Assembly (NCBI GenBank): GCA_034440635.1
Contig: JAOTON010002268.1
Span: forward strand, 1,569,501-1,633,500
DNA: 64,000 nt
Direction of reading: 5' to 3'
From: Lepas anatifera
Lineage: Eukaryota > Arthropoda > Thecostraca > Lepadidae
Shown: positions 36,892 through 49,223 of the stretch, piece by piece
How the letters are laid out: the number at the start of each line of letters is the position of its first letter
Position numbering within the stretch: position 1 is the first letter of the stretch
Made by a program: the position numbers and the translations under genes
Notes under the pieces: model-generated
Seen by the model: only the letters and a program-made list of their open reading frames with translations
The model's database searches: none
Told to the model about the DNA's origin: nothing

Positions 36892-39049
36892 ATGTATTTG
36901 ATTCAAAATTTGACCTCGGTAGAATTGTCCCAAACATTAAACATCGTAGAAGATTTTGTATAATATTTCCATTCCAAAATGACATACCTAGGTATAGGTG
37001 TAGGACAAGAATGAACTGAGAACTTAAACAAAACAAGACTTCTATAGTTTTCAATTATATACAGCTCCCACTCAACGACGCAGTGCTTGGTCTACTTCCA
37101 GGAAAACAAAGCTACCTTCAAAGCGGACTGGGTTTAAGAGCCACTTCAGGGTAGCTATAAACCCACACGCAATGCCACATAACAAGACTCTTTCGTTATC
37201 CAACCGCCAACTACGCCATAATTTTTGTCATTTCCTCAGGTTTCTTTCAGCATTTGAGTCGAGGGCCGGCTTTAACCGCAGCCTTTCAAGTCGGACAAGT
37301 CCTTCGCGTTTTTCTCTGCGCCGCAGCTCCTTGAGCCGCGCGTGCGTGCTGCCGTCTGCTGTGTGTGTTGTTACATGCCGCGGGCGCCTTCCCCCTCCCC
37401 TGCCCAGCAAGAGCCGACGGCGCCGCGTGACCTCGGGCAGCCGGGCCGGCTCGCCCTGTTTGTGGAGAGCCTGCTGTGTTGGTCAAATAAACGGAGCTGA
37501 TTCGTGACCACGCCGCCGGTTCGAGTCTCAGTGATCGGTCAATGGCAGAAATGACGGAGCACCTCAAGCCGCTCTGGGATCTGCTCTTCAACTGCATGTG
37601 GGTCTGATTAGTCCAGCTGTCCACTGAGTCTTCATCTGACCCTGAAGGTGAATAGCACGCACATTCATTTAACTTGCCGCCACATGGCGCTCCCCAGCAC
37701 TCTGTATGGACGAGTGATAGTATGGGTGGATCCCTCTCCGCATCGCTCCAGCAAAAGGCTGGGGCCGATGAATCTCACGGCTCAAACATTCAGATAACAT
37801 TCAGTGCGTCAAGACAAGTATTGCCAGTCAGCAATTAGCCCTGTGGAGTTGACCTGGGAACTAGATGCCTTCTCTCCAGCTTGTGACTGGCAGAAGGCTG
37901 CAGCAGCACTGGTTTACCGGAGATGGAGCCGACCCGCCTTCTAACTCCTGGCAGCATTGAGCTTATCAGATGCCATGAATTGGATTCTGAGTCCTGCACC
38001 TCCATCAATTCAATGTTTTTTTTGTCCTACGAAATCCAATCATTGACCTTACGCTAAAAACGGGCCAGTTTCGTCCGACGACAGGGGCAGTTAGCCAGTT
38101 CCGTGACATTATCTGGTGAAGCACACCGCCAGGAGCCACGATCATCGCTGATACAGGTCCGGCTCCAGTACGCTGAGCTGCCTGTGTCCCAGTCACTCAC
38201 CCCAGATACATGAGCAGCCTCGGTACACAGGTGCTTGGTACGCGCCACTACGCCCCGACGAAACATGGCGTGACTCAGACGAATCTGGCGACGCGGAATG
38301 TACCGTTGTGAGAAACAAATGCATTTTACTTCAATCAAACATTCATTTAAGCTCATAAAACTTATTTTCTTTCAATTATAAACAACAATTGATAGCCAAA
38401 TTACTCATATCCAATGAAAGCGATTGTATTTTTGAATCAAAAGCTTGTCCAGAACCGCCCCCATGGTCCTTCTACGATTGAAGGACGAGAACCTAGTGGC
38501 AGAACGGTACCAGGCACCCGCATACATGAGTCGATTGGGCCGTTCTCGTGGTCGGTACCGCCCTGAGGCTACTCATGTATCTGGGCTAAATGAAAGGTGC
38601 GCATGCATCACTGGCACGTGCGCGTGAACACACCCCGTCCGCATGCTGTATTCATCGGAGCGGGCGGGGAGGGCCGCTCACACCCCTCGGCAGGTTATTT
38701 ATTGATGCTACAAAACTGTCACTTTGGTCAGCCGCTGTCCGCAATGAATACAAATGATGCCAATTAGGCTGCTACTACCTGCAGACATGCCAAAGCATTC
38801 CTACAACATACAACAGTGTCATGCTTGGTACAGCCATACAGAGACACTGACTGTGTCATTTGAAGTCAACTGGAACCCATCCAATTAGCCCTAATATTAA
38901 TGAGGCGTGTCATACTATAATCGGGAGAGGATCAGTGTTTTGTTCTGCACCCTACGTGTGAACTCGAAAAAAATGTCAGGGATAAAATTACGAAAGATTT
39001 ACCATATACATACCATGGGTAGTGTTGAACAAAAATTGTTATACGACTG
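36892..39049. other. Gene-free stretch with an inverted repeat and a CpG patch
   Basis: Unique sequence. 37300-37465 is CpG-rich. A B-box-like GGTTCGAGTC at 37518-37528 has no A box upstream, so no tRNA is called. Inverted copies of CCCAGATACATGAGYAGCCTC lie at 38203-38223 and 38563-38583. Homeodomain-type ATTA/TAAT words cluster at 38883-38903. No gene is supported. Confidence 0.5.
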
Positions 39050-39434
39050 CAGTGGCGGATCCAGGGGAGGGCAAAAGACGTTTGTCCCCTCAAACGGAAA
39101 AGCTCGGGGCAAAACTATGTTTTGCCCCCCCCAGGCTGTAGAGCTCCTTTTCGCCTCAACGCATGTTTAGTTTAAAGGCAAAGTTTTGGTGCTTTAACTT
39201 TCAACTTCAAACAGAAGCAGTCAACTTCAGTGTAAACATTGAACCTTGGAGAGCAAAAACGAGTATCTTGTGGCTACATCTTTCACCCCATGGCCTTTTA
39301 CTTCTCAGGTTTTGGGTTCACCCTGAAAACCTTCCGTCCAGTTAGATTATGCCAAAATTGTTCACCACGTAACCAATTTTTTACCTTTTCGGCTTTGACT
39401 TGCCCCCCAAACCTACCGACTAGATCCACCACTG
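39050..39434 (+). mobile_element. hAT-like MITE with CAGTGGCGGATC ends, copy 1
   Basis: Starts CAGTGGCGGATCCAGGGG and ends GACTAGATCCACCACTG. The flanks TACGACTG (39042-39049) and GACGACTG (39435-39442) form a 7/8 target duplication. The interior shares the order AAAGCTCGGGGCAAAACTATG, TTTTGGTGCTT.AACT and a CACCCCATGGCxTTT word with the copies at 51670 and 61381. 385 bp, no coding capacity. Confidence 0.88.
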
Positions 39435-40139
39435 GACGACTGGCTCAAAGAGTCCATGATGCTTTCTCGTGATTTTCCAGGGCATGTATTTAAAGTATAA
39501 AGTATTCATCGGTGTATGCAGCTGCCCAATAACCGGAATAGAGCTAGGATTCATACAATTTATAACAGGGGACCCCGACCATTGTCAACCATTGACTTGC
39601 CCTCCACACTCCAGTGTACAGTCACGTGACGGGAATTTGCCGGAGTGACCGGGGCCAGGCGCGGATCCGGTCTAGTGCGATGACTCACTGAAATCCGCGG
39701 CTCGCACGTCTGAAAATGTCCGCGATTACGCCAAAACCGCAGACGGTTGAGCTTTATCTCGGCCATCCAACATTCTGAGACATCTTCAAGTCAAAACATG
39801 ACTTCTCGCGTCGAGTGATAACAAATAGGCTCGTTGAAAACGACAAGAGCTGAGAACAGAGGGCAACAGGTGCTGGCAAGCACTGCCAGAGTTGTCTCTC
39901 AGGCCAGGGCTGCTTCAGACAGGTCGCTGGGTAATCATCATCATCACCTTTTCATTACCAACAGACCACTCTTTCTGAGTGGGATGTTCCTGGTTTTTAT
40001 TGGGCAAACGCCTCTCAAGTAGGCATTCTGACTCAGCATCCGCCTCATAATGCTGCAAGTTTACCGCCTTAAAAACTCGTACACATATCCCATTACCATA
40101 GGGCTGATTTCAGGCTTAACCTGATAACACGGATTCATC

Positions 40140-40565
40140 AAGAATTGAGGCATCGCTTGTCCGGCCCGTTTTTCGGGTTAAGCTCCGGTTAAAGTTCGGG
40201 GTGTAGCGATCACATCCAGTTGGGACGCGCTGCGGCCGTTCAGTGCGGACGAGCGACATATGCTCGCTCGGGTGCTGACATTTATTGCAGGCTGGCCTGG
40301 CGTGACGGCGCCGCTGACCAATGACCATGGCCGCCTGTCTGGTTCGGTCTGACCCCTCCCCCTCCTCCCAGGAAGAGGGCGGCCTGGGGCGGGGTCGAGA
40401 CCCCGCCGCCTGCCCAGCGCAGACGGGTGGCGTCCCGCCTCCGGCGATTACTCGTCTTTGGAGGTTGTCGTCGGGGTTTACGACGCAACGACGACGGCAG
40501 CCAGATAGCGTCGCCGCCTGTCACTTTGTCGGAAGAGGCTCACGCGTGGCGCAGTCTAGGATTTA
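40140..40565. promoter_or_regulatory. CpG-rich island, possible regulatory DNA
   Basis: A repeat-free, CpG-rich block including GCGTGACGGCGCCGCTGACC and a GACGCAACGACGACGGCAG run. Several overlapping frames stay open simply because of composition. Role is inferred from base composition only; it may instead be a non-functional GC-rich patch. Confidence 0.3.
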
Positions 40566-42726
40566 ATGTGGGTAGAGTTCAACGTGAGTTGACTTCTGCA
40601 GAGGTTCGATGATGATGATCCAAAGGATAGAGGGCCGAGCGGTTGACAATGGTGAGGACGTGGTATCCAGTTATGCCGTCATGAGCATGGTTCATGCACC
40701 TGAGGATTCCGAAAGCTTAGGCTAAGGGGCCTATACAAGTGCTCGTGAGCTAGGGTTTGTGACCAAGATTGAACGGGGATTTTCTATGTGTCAAATTATG
40801 ACAATGGAATGTAGTAATGGTTCCAGCGGAGTCCTATCAGTGCCTGACGCACGGGCACGATCAGGTTTCAAGCCAAGCAAGCAAAGGCAGTCTAAACCAA
40901 GACTATAGAATCCCGCTCATACCGTATCATCGATTTCCTTTTTTGTGGAAAAAACCGCAGTCTTACGCCTAAGACAATGGTTGCATTGATTCCCCACTCC
41001 CCCTTAGGTTTTAATGCAATTATCTCAACCTGGCAGGAATCACTGTGGTAGGTACTTTGTCATCGAGAAGTCCATCGCATCAAGACCACGGCTAGAACAA
41101 TTCTGACTCCATCACGATTCTATCGCTATCCGTTAACCCCACTCCCTCTGTCTCAGACAAAACTGGGCAATTTTCGGGCTGACGATGGCCTGTTTGCCTT
41201 TCTGATCACGTACACCATAGTGTGCATCCACGGTGACAAAGCGGACGAACAAAGGACGATAATCCTCATCCCCCCTCTCCTTAATCAGCGCCGGCAAAGC
41301 TGAGCCCGTCGCATCCCCGCTCAGCCCTGGGGCGACGTTTTTGTCTGTCGGTGTAATCTGCGCGCAGGGTGGCGAACATTGCCGCTGCGTCATTGTTGAC
41401 CGTTTCACAGCGCCCCAGGGCACGGCGGCGTCCAGTACCGCTCTTCCCTCCCCCGACGCCTGTTGCGAACAGCCCACGTCGCGGCTAATTCGTCAGCTTA
41501 TTGTCTGCACTCTTATCTGAAGGGGAGTTTCCGTTAGCTGCAGCACTAGGTTAGAGCGTAATTCGGTGGTTGAAGGAACAGTCTCACGGAGTGGAAATAA
41601 CATTAAATGTTTACTTCGTATCGGGGATAACTCAAACCACACGACTAAAGAAGGTAAGAGATCCTAATACCTGCATACGAGTTTCGCATTCGTTTTCGCC
41701 TTGGTAGGCGGCGGTCGTGATCGGATGTGGAAATGCTAGAACAGGATGGAAAGTAAACAGGCGATTCAGTGGGACGTTCAGTGCGGCAAGGTGAGCCGCG
41801 CCGGGTGCGCACGGACGGAGGAGCGCGAATGCCAGGAGCCACTGGTTCCGCCGAAGAAAGTATTTCATTGGACTTGATGACCCAGTTTGTAACGTCCATC
41901 GCTAATCTTTGTGGAGAATACCGACTCAGTTTGGGTTTCCGTAGCTCAATTCTTCATGAAATTGCAATCAGCAAGGCTAAATTTTTAGTCTCATCCGTCT
42001 AGTTTGTGCGCTGCTCAATAACACTTTACAATTGCGAACTGGACTTCCCATTCTGGACATTCCTCTAGCATTCCACAAAAAGTAAAACGTGCCCGTATTT
42101 GCCCACCACGACCGAACTGGAGCACGACGGTCGATGTTGTTTGAACAGCTGCCAATGAGGATGCCAATAGTGCAGGCCAAAGTGCGGCATGACGAGGATA
42201 ATTTTTACCCAATCCAGGGCATGTCCAAAATATCCTTGATAAATCCAGGCCAATCCGCTTACGCATCATGATTATCTGTTCAAATCCAAGACGTACCTTA
42301 GAAATACGACTGAATCGACAAAAACGAAAACTTCAAGTCCAAATCCAGATATGTAACCATTCTATTTCTCTGGCAAATCCAATTCCATCCAATCCGTCGA
42401 ATATCCACAGAATCTCCGATCCACCATGCACTCTATAGAGGGCGGGTCGGCACCCTTTCCCGACGCTCACCGCTCTGTACACAGGTGTGCGCGTGTGCGC
42501 GCTGCGGACGCGCCAGTATATGGGCCATGCAACCAAGGCAGTCCCTGAGCCACTGATCCAGTAATCCCTGTGGTTTGACGGGTGTATGTTTGAAGGCCAG
42601 GCGGTTATGGTGGCGGCAGCGCACTGCGCTAGTGTAAATTAGACTTGTCGCTGACGCTGGTCCGGCGGAAGCCGAGAAAGACGGGGGCCAGCGCACGCAG
42701 ACGCCACCGTGAATAGCGAGCTGGCG

Positions 42727-42788
42727 TCCAATGCCAGCCTTATGCCAGTCCAATGCCAGCCTTATGCCAGTCCAATGCCAGCCTTATG
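42727..42788. repeat. 22-bp tandem repeat, about 2.8 copies
   Basis: The unit TCCAATGCCAGCCTTATGCC plus AG is repeated head to tail without change, the last copy being cut at 18 bases. Confidence 0.95.
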
Positions 42789-44499
42789 AATGGGCCGTAA
42801 GTGCGCGGTCCCGTGCAGAATAGATGGAACCACCATCAACGATGGCATTCACCGGCCAACCGGTTTTTACTTGGTTTCATTTAAAGGGTAAACTGAGCTT
42901 AGTATCTGATATTATTTTGATATATGAATGGCTACACGTAGTTACTTTGTTTTCCCCATTAATGTGAAGAATAAGCAGCATAGTAAAGAAACGGTTCCCT
43001 CATACATGCAATGCGCAATTTTAGTGGGATCAGGCTGCGTCTCCAGAAAAGCGTTCATTACCGCTAGCTATCCTGCCCAACACATATATAAACCCTAGAA
43101 AAAATAATTGACTCGGCCAGGGGTGGCATGAGATACTCTCTAGAATTCTGGGGGTTTTGAAGGTTCCATTTCTGGTTCTAACAGTTTTTTGCAGCAAAAT
43201 TTAACATGTAATTCCAATGGGACTGTTTGCAGGGTTTGGGAACGGGCCAGTGCGAAAATTTAAGTGGTGCTTAAGGATATATTTTTATTTTTGGTATGTA
43301 AAATTAATCAGGCTATCTTCTGGGTGCAGTTTTTAGTCTCTAAAGCGCTTTTATAACAAAGAAAATCCACGATAAACTTCATGTTAATTCCTTCGAATTC
43401 TGTTTCGAACGTTTCAATCAACCAATCAGAACGCTGTATTCTACCTTATGCTAGCAAAACCAAAGTTATCTTGAACAAAACCCTTCAAAATACTACTATA
43501 TCCTCAACGTGCTGCCAAATCCAGCAGTCAGCTGGCTGTCATGTCCGAACCGTATCTTTAGGAACCGTGGACTCGGCCCATTTTTTCATGAAACCAATGC
43601 AGCTGCATGCAGCTATTAGTTTATTTATACAGTCCGAAATGGGTGAGCACGATTGAAATCAAAATACGGTTATTTATTTGTTGAATAGGTATCACCAGCA
43701 TAAGCGGCAAGCACGTTACCAACATACCACGCAATCATTACGGCTGTTGTGTCATACGCAAAATTAGCAAATGATGGACATAATTAGCAAAACATTGGCC
43801 AAAATGGTAGTGTTTTGGAGACTTTGCACTATGTTCGCTGTGTCAGATCTGAAAAAATAATATTAAGCTAAACAGCTATAGAGAGGGCCATCTACAACAG
43901 GAATGGATGATATGAAGAAAAACATTCCTTCGTTTGCTTCCAACTGTTTCTAGTACTGTACCGCTGATTAATACACATCACAAATAAAAATTATTACAAA
44001 AAAATCCGACTCACACAAATATACCATAAAATCAATTGCATCAACTAGCAGCTTTAGTAGAAAGGGAGAACACACATTTCTAAGGCACGCACCTCCAACT
44101 CGTGAATCCCCATTGATCCAGGACAAAACCTACACTCAAAGTGAAAAACTTGGAGCATATTTCATTATATCACTTGCCGATCCAGACGAAAAATGCATTC
44201 GTACCCCCTATCCGGATGGTTTGATTGAAGAGAGACCATCTTTCTTTCTTCACATTTTTCGGCTTCCTACCAAGCTTCCATGTCTGGATCCACCCCAGCA
44301 CTGAATCCGAAAGATCAAACAGCTGGACTGAGCCGTTTGAGGTCTTGTTCAGCCCTATTCTCTTACGAGTGATTTACCAAGCAATGTGAGAAAACTCATT
44401 CCGGCAACTTATTTTGGTATAGAAATGTTACAATGCTTCCAGCCAAGGTAAAACGAAGCGTAAAACTATCGAGCCTTAGAGATAAAGCAGGTCGATATT

Positions 44500-44875
44500 G
44501 TTCACATGGCTTGCGGCCAATCTCCGTTAGTTCTGCCACCGTGGCCTTCCCGAACACATGTCGCCCACGCTACCCCTCGCCGGACGCAGGCGAGGGCGGC
44601 GGCGCCTATTGTTCGGGTCCGCGTCGCTCTCGCACGCGCGCGGGGCAGCTGCCGCGTGGACAGCGCGTCAGTGCGACGGATGACGAGCCCGACACTTCCC
44701 GTCGCGGACGACGAGGCGCGGCCGTGCTGATTAGACGGCGCCGCGCTGTAAACGTATCATCGCGGCTGGCTGACGGCGAATGGCACTGCGTCGCGACCGC
44801 CGCGCCGCCGAAATAATGCGCCCATGGACGGGGGACGGTCCTGCGGCGGAGAATACCGGCGACATGGTATTGATT
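44500..44875. promoter_or_regulatory. CpG-rich island, possible regulatory DNA
   Basis: A dense CpG block (for example GCGTCGCTCTCGCACGCGCG near 44621) within AT-rich flanks, without repeats. A TATA-like TTATATAA follows 150 bp downstream at 45023, with the TATA box roughly where a plus-strand promoter would have it, but no downstream coding exon can be identified. Confidence 0.33.
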
Positions 44876-46965
44876 TGTCCAAGATGGAGGGAGTGATAAG
44901 GGTGGATTCGCTGAGGAGATGGTTGTGATCAGACACGTCCCAGAATGTACGACGTGAGCAAACCAGGGAGCGACGGACAGAGGCAGCGCACTGTCAGCTG
45001 AAAAAATTCTACCAACCGCCCGTTATATAAGCACGTTGTTTGTGTCTATTTGCTCCAAAGATAACGCTTGGAGATAGACATATCTGGCCTCTAACATTTT
45101 TCATGCTTTCTATTCATCTATATCAGCTAACTTCAGGCACGGTATTTGCCTTTAGTACTTACTTCAGTGCTTTTTATAAGGCGTTCTGTGCAAGTCACCT
45201 TTGCCCGCCTCTAAAGTCTTTGACTTTACCTTCAACCGGTTGCACTCGCAATGCAGTCTGAACACTGTGAACACCGTGCGAGTGACATACCAAATACAAG
45301 CCATTGGTCAAGCACCGGTCTGTAAAGGTCGCCGTGATGGAGTGTCCATTTGCGGCAACAGTTGGCACATTGTACCGACATGCAGCGTGCCGGCCCGGCG
45401 GGGTCCCCCGTAACGACGCCGCCGCCCCGCGTGCTGTATCTGTGGAACCCTATGGCCTCCACACGGATTACGCCGTAGTCCGGTCAACAAACACAGCCAC
45501 ACCTCGACCGCCGTGCAGGGCTCTGCTGGTCTCTGTGTGGGCCCACTGGTTAGCATGCTAAAGTCCATTGTTGACTTTAACGTCATTGATTACGTTTCCA
45601 CAGTCAAATAGCCGTTTATATTGTTCCCGTCTAATAGGTCTTTTCGCTTAAATTCCTCTTTGTGTTTTTTTACTATTATCTTATTCTCCATTTCGATCGA
45701 CGATGCCTTCCTTTGCGCTCATTTTTCTATTTTTGGTTCATTCTCTTCTTCACTTTGATGCGCGAAAGCATTCACCTCCCTCGCTCTCACCGCACTTTAT
45801 TCGCTGTTGGTTGCATTTGCATTCGCTTTGGCAGGGATCACTATGTATGTATGAGAACACTGGGCGGGAAGGGCCGATTTGCGGAAAATATGGGACGCGG
45901 ACAGAGTCGGGCTGACACTGGGCGCCATTTTGGGTGACTTACGGCCGTGCGGAGACACGCATGGGTCCCTAACAGACAGACCTGTTCAAAACCGCTCACT
46001 TACTGCAACAACCCGGTCGAACTCTGCCCGCCTGGTCAAAACAGTGTGCTGTTCATATGTGGACTATACTTATGATTTCCGCACCTCACAACAGCATCTG
46101 GACATGGATGAAATCAATATGAAGTCTAACAACAAGTGGGGTCTGCCAGTCAAATACACAAAAGGCTGCTAGCTTCCCATATTTCGAGCGTCACACATTT
46201 TCTTAATATACCAGGCATAGTAGCAAGAATACATAATCGACGCACCAAAAATTAATTAGTCATATATTTGGTTCTGCTGGCAGCAATCTTTTGTGTTCGG
46301 TACCCAGAGGAGAGCTACGGCATTTCGGCGACTCCCTGATCTCCGGGGAAGAACTTTCCAAATTGGAGGGGAAAGTTACAACGCAACCAGCCTCCGGGGA
46401 GGAAGGCTCAGACACAAGATAAGACGATTAATTACGACAAACCGGCGAGGGTAATGATGGGGCCCTGCTCGGACGCTGCTGGACATGAGCGGGCTCTCTG
46501 CGCGTGCTGAGGTGGGGCCGCGGACGGTGGCCGTGTCTGATTGGAGCCGCCGCTCCGGTCGATAGAGTGACAGATCAGGCCAGTAACGCAGCCACCGTCG
46601 GCGCCGATGAAGCTACTGTCAGAGCCAGGTCAGACCGGAGCTCGACATCGCCAGACGAGGTCGCACAGATTGAATCACTTCACTTCCGCCGAGGTGTGTG
46701 CGTTTTGGGACTTTGAGATGCGTCGGCCCACGCAGGCCTGTCGCGCCCGCTCTCAGACATCACAGGAGCTTCTGGATATTCATTTGATATTGAATTTGTC
46801 CAAGACATTGTCTGGAGAAAGCTATCACTTGACTTGTGTCAAAGAGTGTAACCCTACCTTTCGAACAAGGAATTCCCGCGATGACGAGTACAATTGAAAG
46901 TCAGCGTCCAAGAACACAGGACGACCTACCCGCTCAAGTGCATAGTTGTGCGTTTCAGAATTTTC

Positions 46966-47131
46966 TTGAGTCGACTTAACTCAACTCATGTGCTGGGAGT
47001 GGTCAACTCAACTCTGACTCAACTCATTCCCAAGAGTTCAGTGAGCCGACTCAACTCCGACTCAATTTTAAATCCTCCCGACTCAACTCCGACTCAACTC
47101 ACGACTCAACTCTACTCAAACTTTGACTGAG
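46966..47131 (+). repeat. Degenerate GACTCAACTC array, left
   Basis: Imperfect tandem array of GACTCAACTC / GACTCAACTCC words over about 165 bp. The same word in the same orientation reappears at 50588-50775, the two arrays bracketing a 3.4-kb segment. Confidence 0.8.
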
Positions 47132-48170
47132 TTTCAAAATATATAAATAAATGATAAATAATATATAAATACATAAAAACAAATTAATAAACCACTAAAA
47201 GACATGCTGAACAGAATGTCATACAGGAAAATGAAGATTAACAGATGGAAGATAAATTAATTTGAAACATTAAAAATTAATTATAGCCAGGGGCCATGGA
47301 TATATCTTTTATTCTTCCAGACTGTCACTGCCAAATAAAGCTGCCACACCATGTTCCAATGATTTCTGAAAGAAGCCTTGAATGTTTAACCAAGTACATG
47401 GAATGGAAAGGAAACTTAAATGGGTTAAGGTTACAACAAAATAGGGAAATAATTGCACCTCCATACTATCAGAAAAAGGTCCAAGCTAAAATAAAACATG
47501 ATCTAAACTGTATTTTCAGGAATGATAAGGATAATCTTTTTTTGTTTCTGTTTAAAAATGATGCTAGATAATTTTGCTAAATTAAACATTCCTATGCCAT
47601 GAGCTGAACCAAAATCTAAGCTATCATTACTAGAGTACCTAGTTGCAATTGAAAATTCTAAGAACTACAGCAAAACCTAGGAAATAGTATACCACATGGG
47701 TGGATATCCCGGGGGTTTGGGTGGGTCAGGACTCCCTGGACTTTGGGTCTCCCATAGGCTTTGCATAGTGCTTGCATTTCCGTGCCAGCGCTAACCCACC
47801 CAGGACCTTCCCCCCTGGATCGAGAAGAGATCTCCAGCCATGGTATACCATATCAATATATGACATAGGGCAATAGGAATGGAAATTTTATCATCGTATT
47901 GCATTTAATACATTCATATTTCTAAACCCAATACAATTTTCAGCTTGAAAACCTTCAATACAGCACGTACCTATCACAATTCAAAATGGGAGCAGTTTGA
48001 TAATTGCCAATGTATACGGTTTTCCAAATAAAATACGGACGACGATCAGACACAATCAGTAGCAAGAAATAATTCGTCTGATTCGCGCAATAATGATATT
48101 TCAATATTTTGTCAAATCAAAGTTCAAACTTCTCTATGCTAACAGTAAGAACTGCTTTTAATAGGTAAAA
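47132..48170. other. Gene-free spacer around a short MITE
   Basis: AT-rich unique sequence with the 148-bp MITE at 47695-47842. A 91-residue frame at 47296-47571 has no recognisable domain. Confidence 0.45.
47695..47842 (+). mobile_element. 148-bp CATGG-ended MITE, copy 2, with perfect 8-bp duplication
   Basis: Ends CATGGGTGGATATC and the inverse of CATGGCTGGAGATC. Perfect flanking duplication GTATACCA at 47687-47694 and 47843-47850. The other copy is 5641-5788 in opposite orientation. Eight-base duplications suggest hAT-type mobilisation, though the CAT rather than CAG start is unusual. Confidence 0.85.
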
Positions 48171-49200
48171 TTAACCCGCGCCCCACCGGGGGTCCGGCGC
48201 CACCTTCGCCCCACCGGGGGGCATCGATGGCCCCCCTCTAACTCCGAAAATATGGGCGTTAGTGCAAATCTCCAAAGTGCAATAGAAAGCTCGCGTGAAT
48301 TCAGTAAGAAATTACTTCGCATGTTTTAGTGCTCAGGTCAATGGTTTGACCTCCAGAGGTCAAATTAGGTCAAGATCGGCTATTTTTACCCAAATATGCA
48401 ATGATTAAGCAAACTGGGCATAACTCTTATGTCATTAGAGCTATTAAGGCCTGGTAAAGTACATTTGATAGCAAATTGCCAGTACTTTTTCCGCTCTGTG
48501 GAACATAAAGACCTCCCGCCAGTGGTTTGGCCTCCAGAGGTCACCTCGTGACCTAATATGACCTGAGGTCACGAAAGGTCAAAAAGTGACCTTGCCGTAT
48601 ATCAAATGAAAGCCAGTGACAAGACAAACACGATGGTGTTTGTTTCACCGCTCTAGCTTAATTATGTCAAAAGTTATTGTCAAAATACTGTTTTTGACCT
48701 CTGGTGACCTTGGATGACCTTGGAAAAGTCAAAGGGCAAATATGACCCCTGGGATCCGTGAAAGGGTGTCCAAAAACGTTGTTCTGAGCAGTCTGAGTAT
48801 TTGCAATCATTTTTGTGGCTTTTATATCATGAAATAGCTTTTCCCCATGCTTTTCCAATGGGAGAGGTCGCCTCGTGACCTGACCTCAGGGCACGAAATC
48901 GAAAAATCCCGGATATACACCTTGTAGACCCTGGAGAGGTCATGAAGTGTAGGAAGTTTAAAATCAATCGACTTTGAAATGTAGCTCTTACAGAGCTCTA
49001 AAGGTGAAGTGAGGTGACCTTGGTTGACCTCGTCTGGTGACCTGACCTTGGGTGACCCGGGGTAAAAATTTCAGGGATGATGGGAAAATTATGCAGTGAG
49101 AGGTAGAGCCCTCAACCGCGGTGCTGCGCCTCGTCGTTTTTCTGCTATCCCGGAAAAACCTTAGGGGGCCATCGATGGCCCCCGGTGGGGCGAGGGTTAA
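48171..49200 (+). mobile_element. TTAA family B element, copy 3 (1030 bp, complete)
   Basis: TTAA at 48171-48174 and 49197-49200. Ends CCCGCGCCCCACCGGGGG and the inverse of CCCTCGCCCCACCGGGGG. The word CCCACCGGGGG recurs 28 bp inside the left end (48182 and 48210). Palindrome GGGGGCCATCGATGGCCCCC at 49164-49183, with a matching GGGGGGCATCGATGGCCCCCC-like block on the left. I count about 22 GGTCA/TGACC words in the body. The subterminal block GCGGTGCTGCGCCTCG..TTTTTCTGCTATCCCGG resembles that of family A. No transposase. Confidence 0.92.
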
Positions 49201-49223
49201 AGCAGTAGCTGCAGACGGCACAT

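Larger units (their letters stand above)
39435..46965. other. 7.5-kb gene-free stretch with CpG-rich islands
   Basis: The longest low-repeat stretch in the window. CpG-rich patches at 40140-40565, 41270-41470, 44500-44875 and 46430-46760 alternate with AT-rich sequence. A TATA-like TTATATAA at 45023-45030 and short tandem units at 42727-42788 are the only discrete motifs. Imperfect AATCCAG words recur through 42215-42400. No frame shows a known domain and no exon pair is evident. Confidence 0.5.

Noticed and set aside
37505..37535. tRNA B box (GGTTCGAGTC)
   Set aside because: No A box or cloverleaf upstream; an isolated chance match.
45023..45030. TATA box promoter
   Set aside because: TTATATAA is present but no initiator or coding exon follows; listed only as context.
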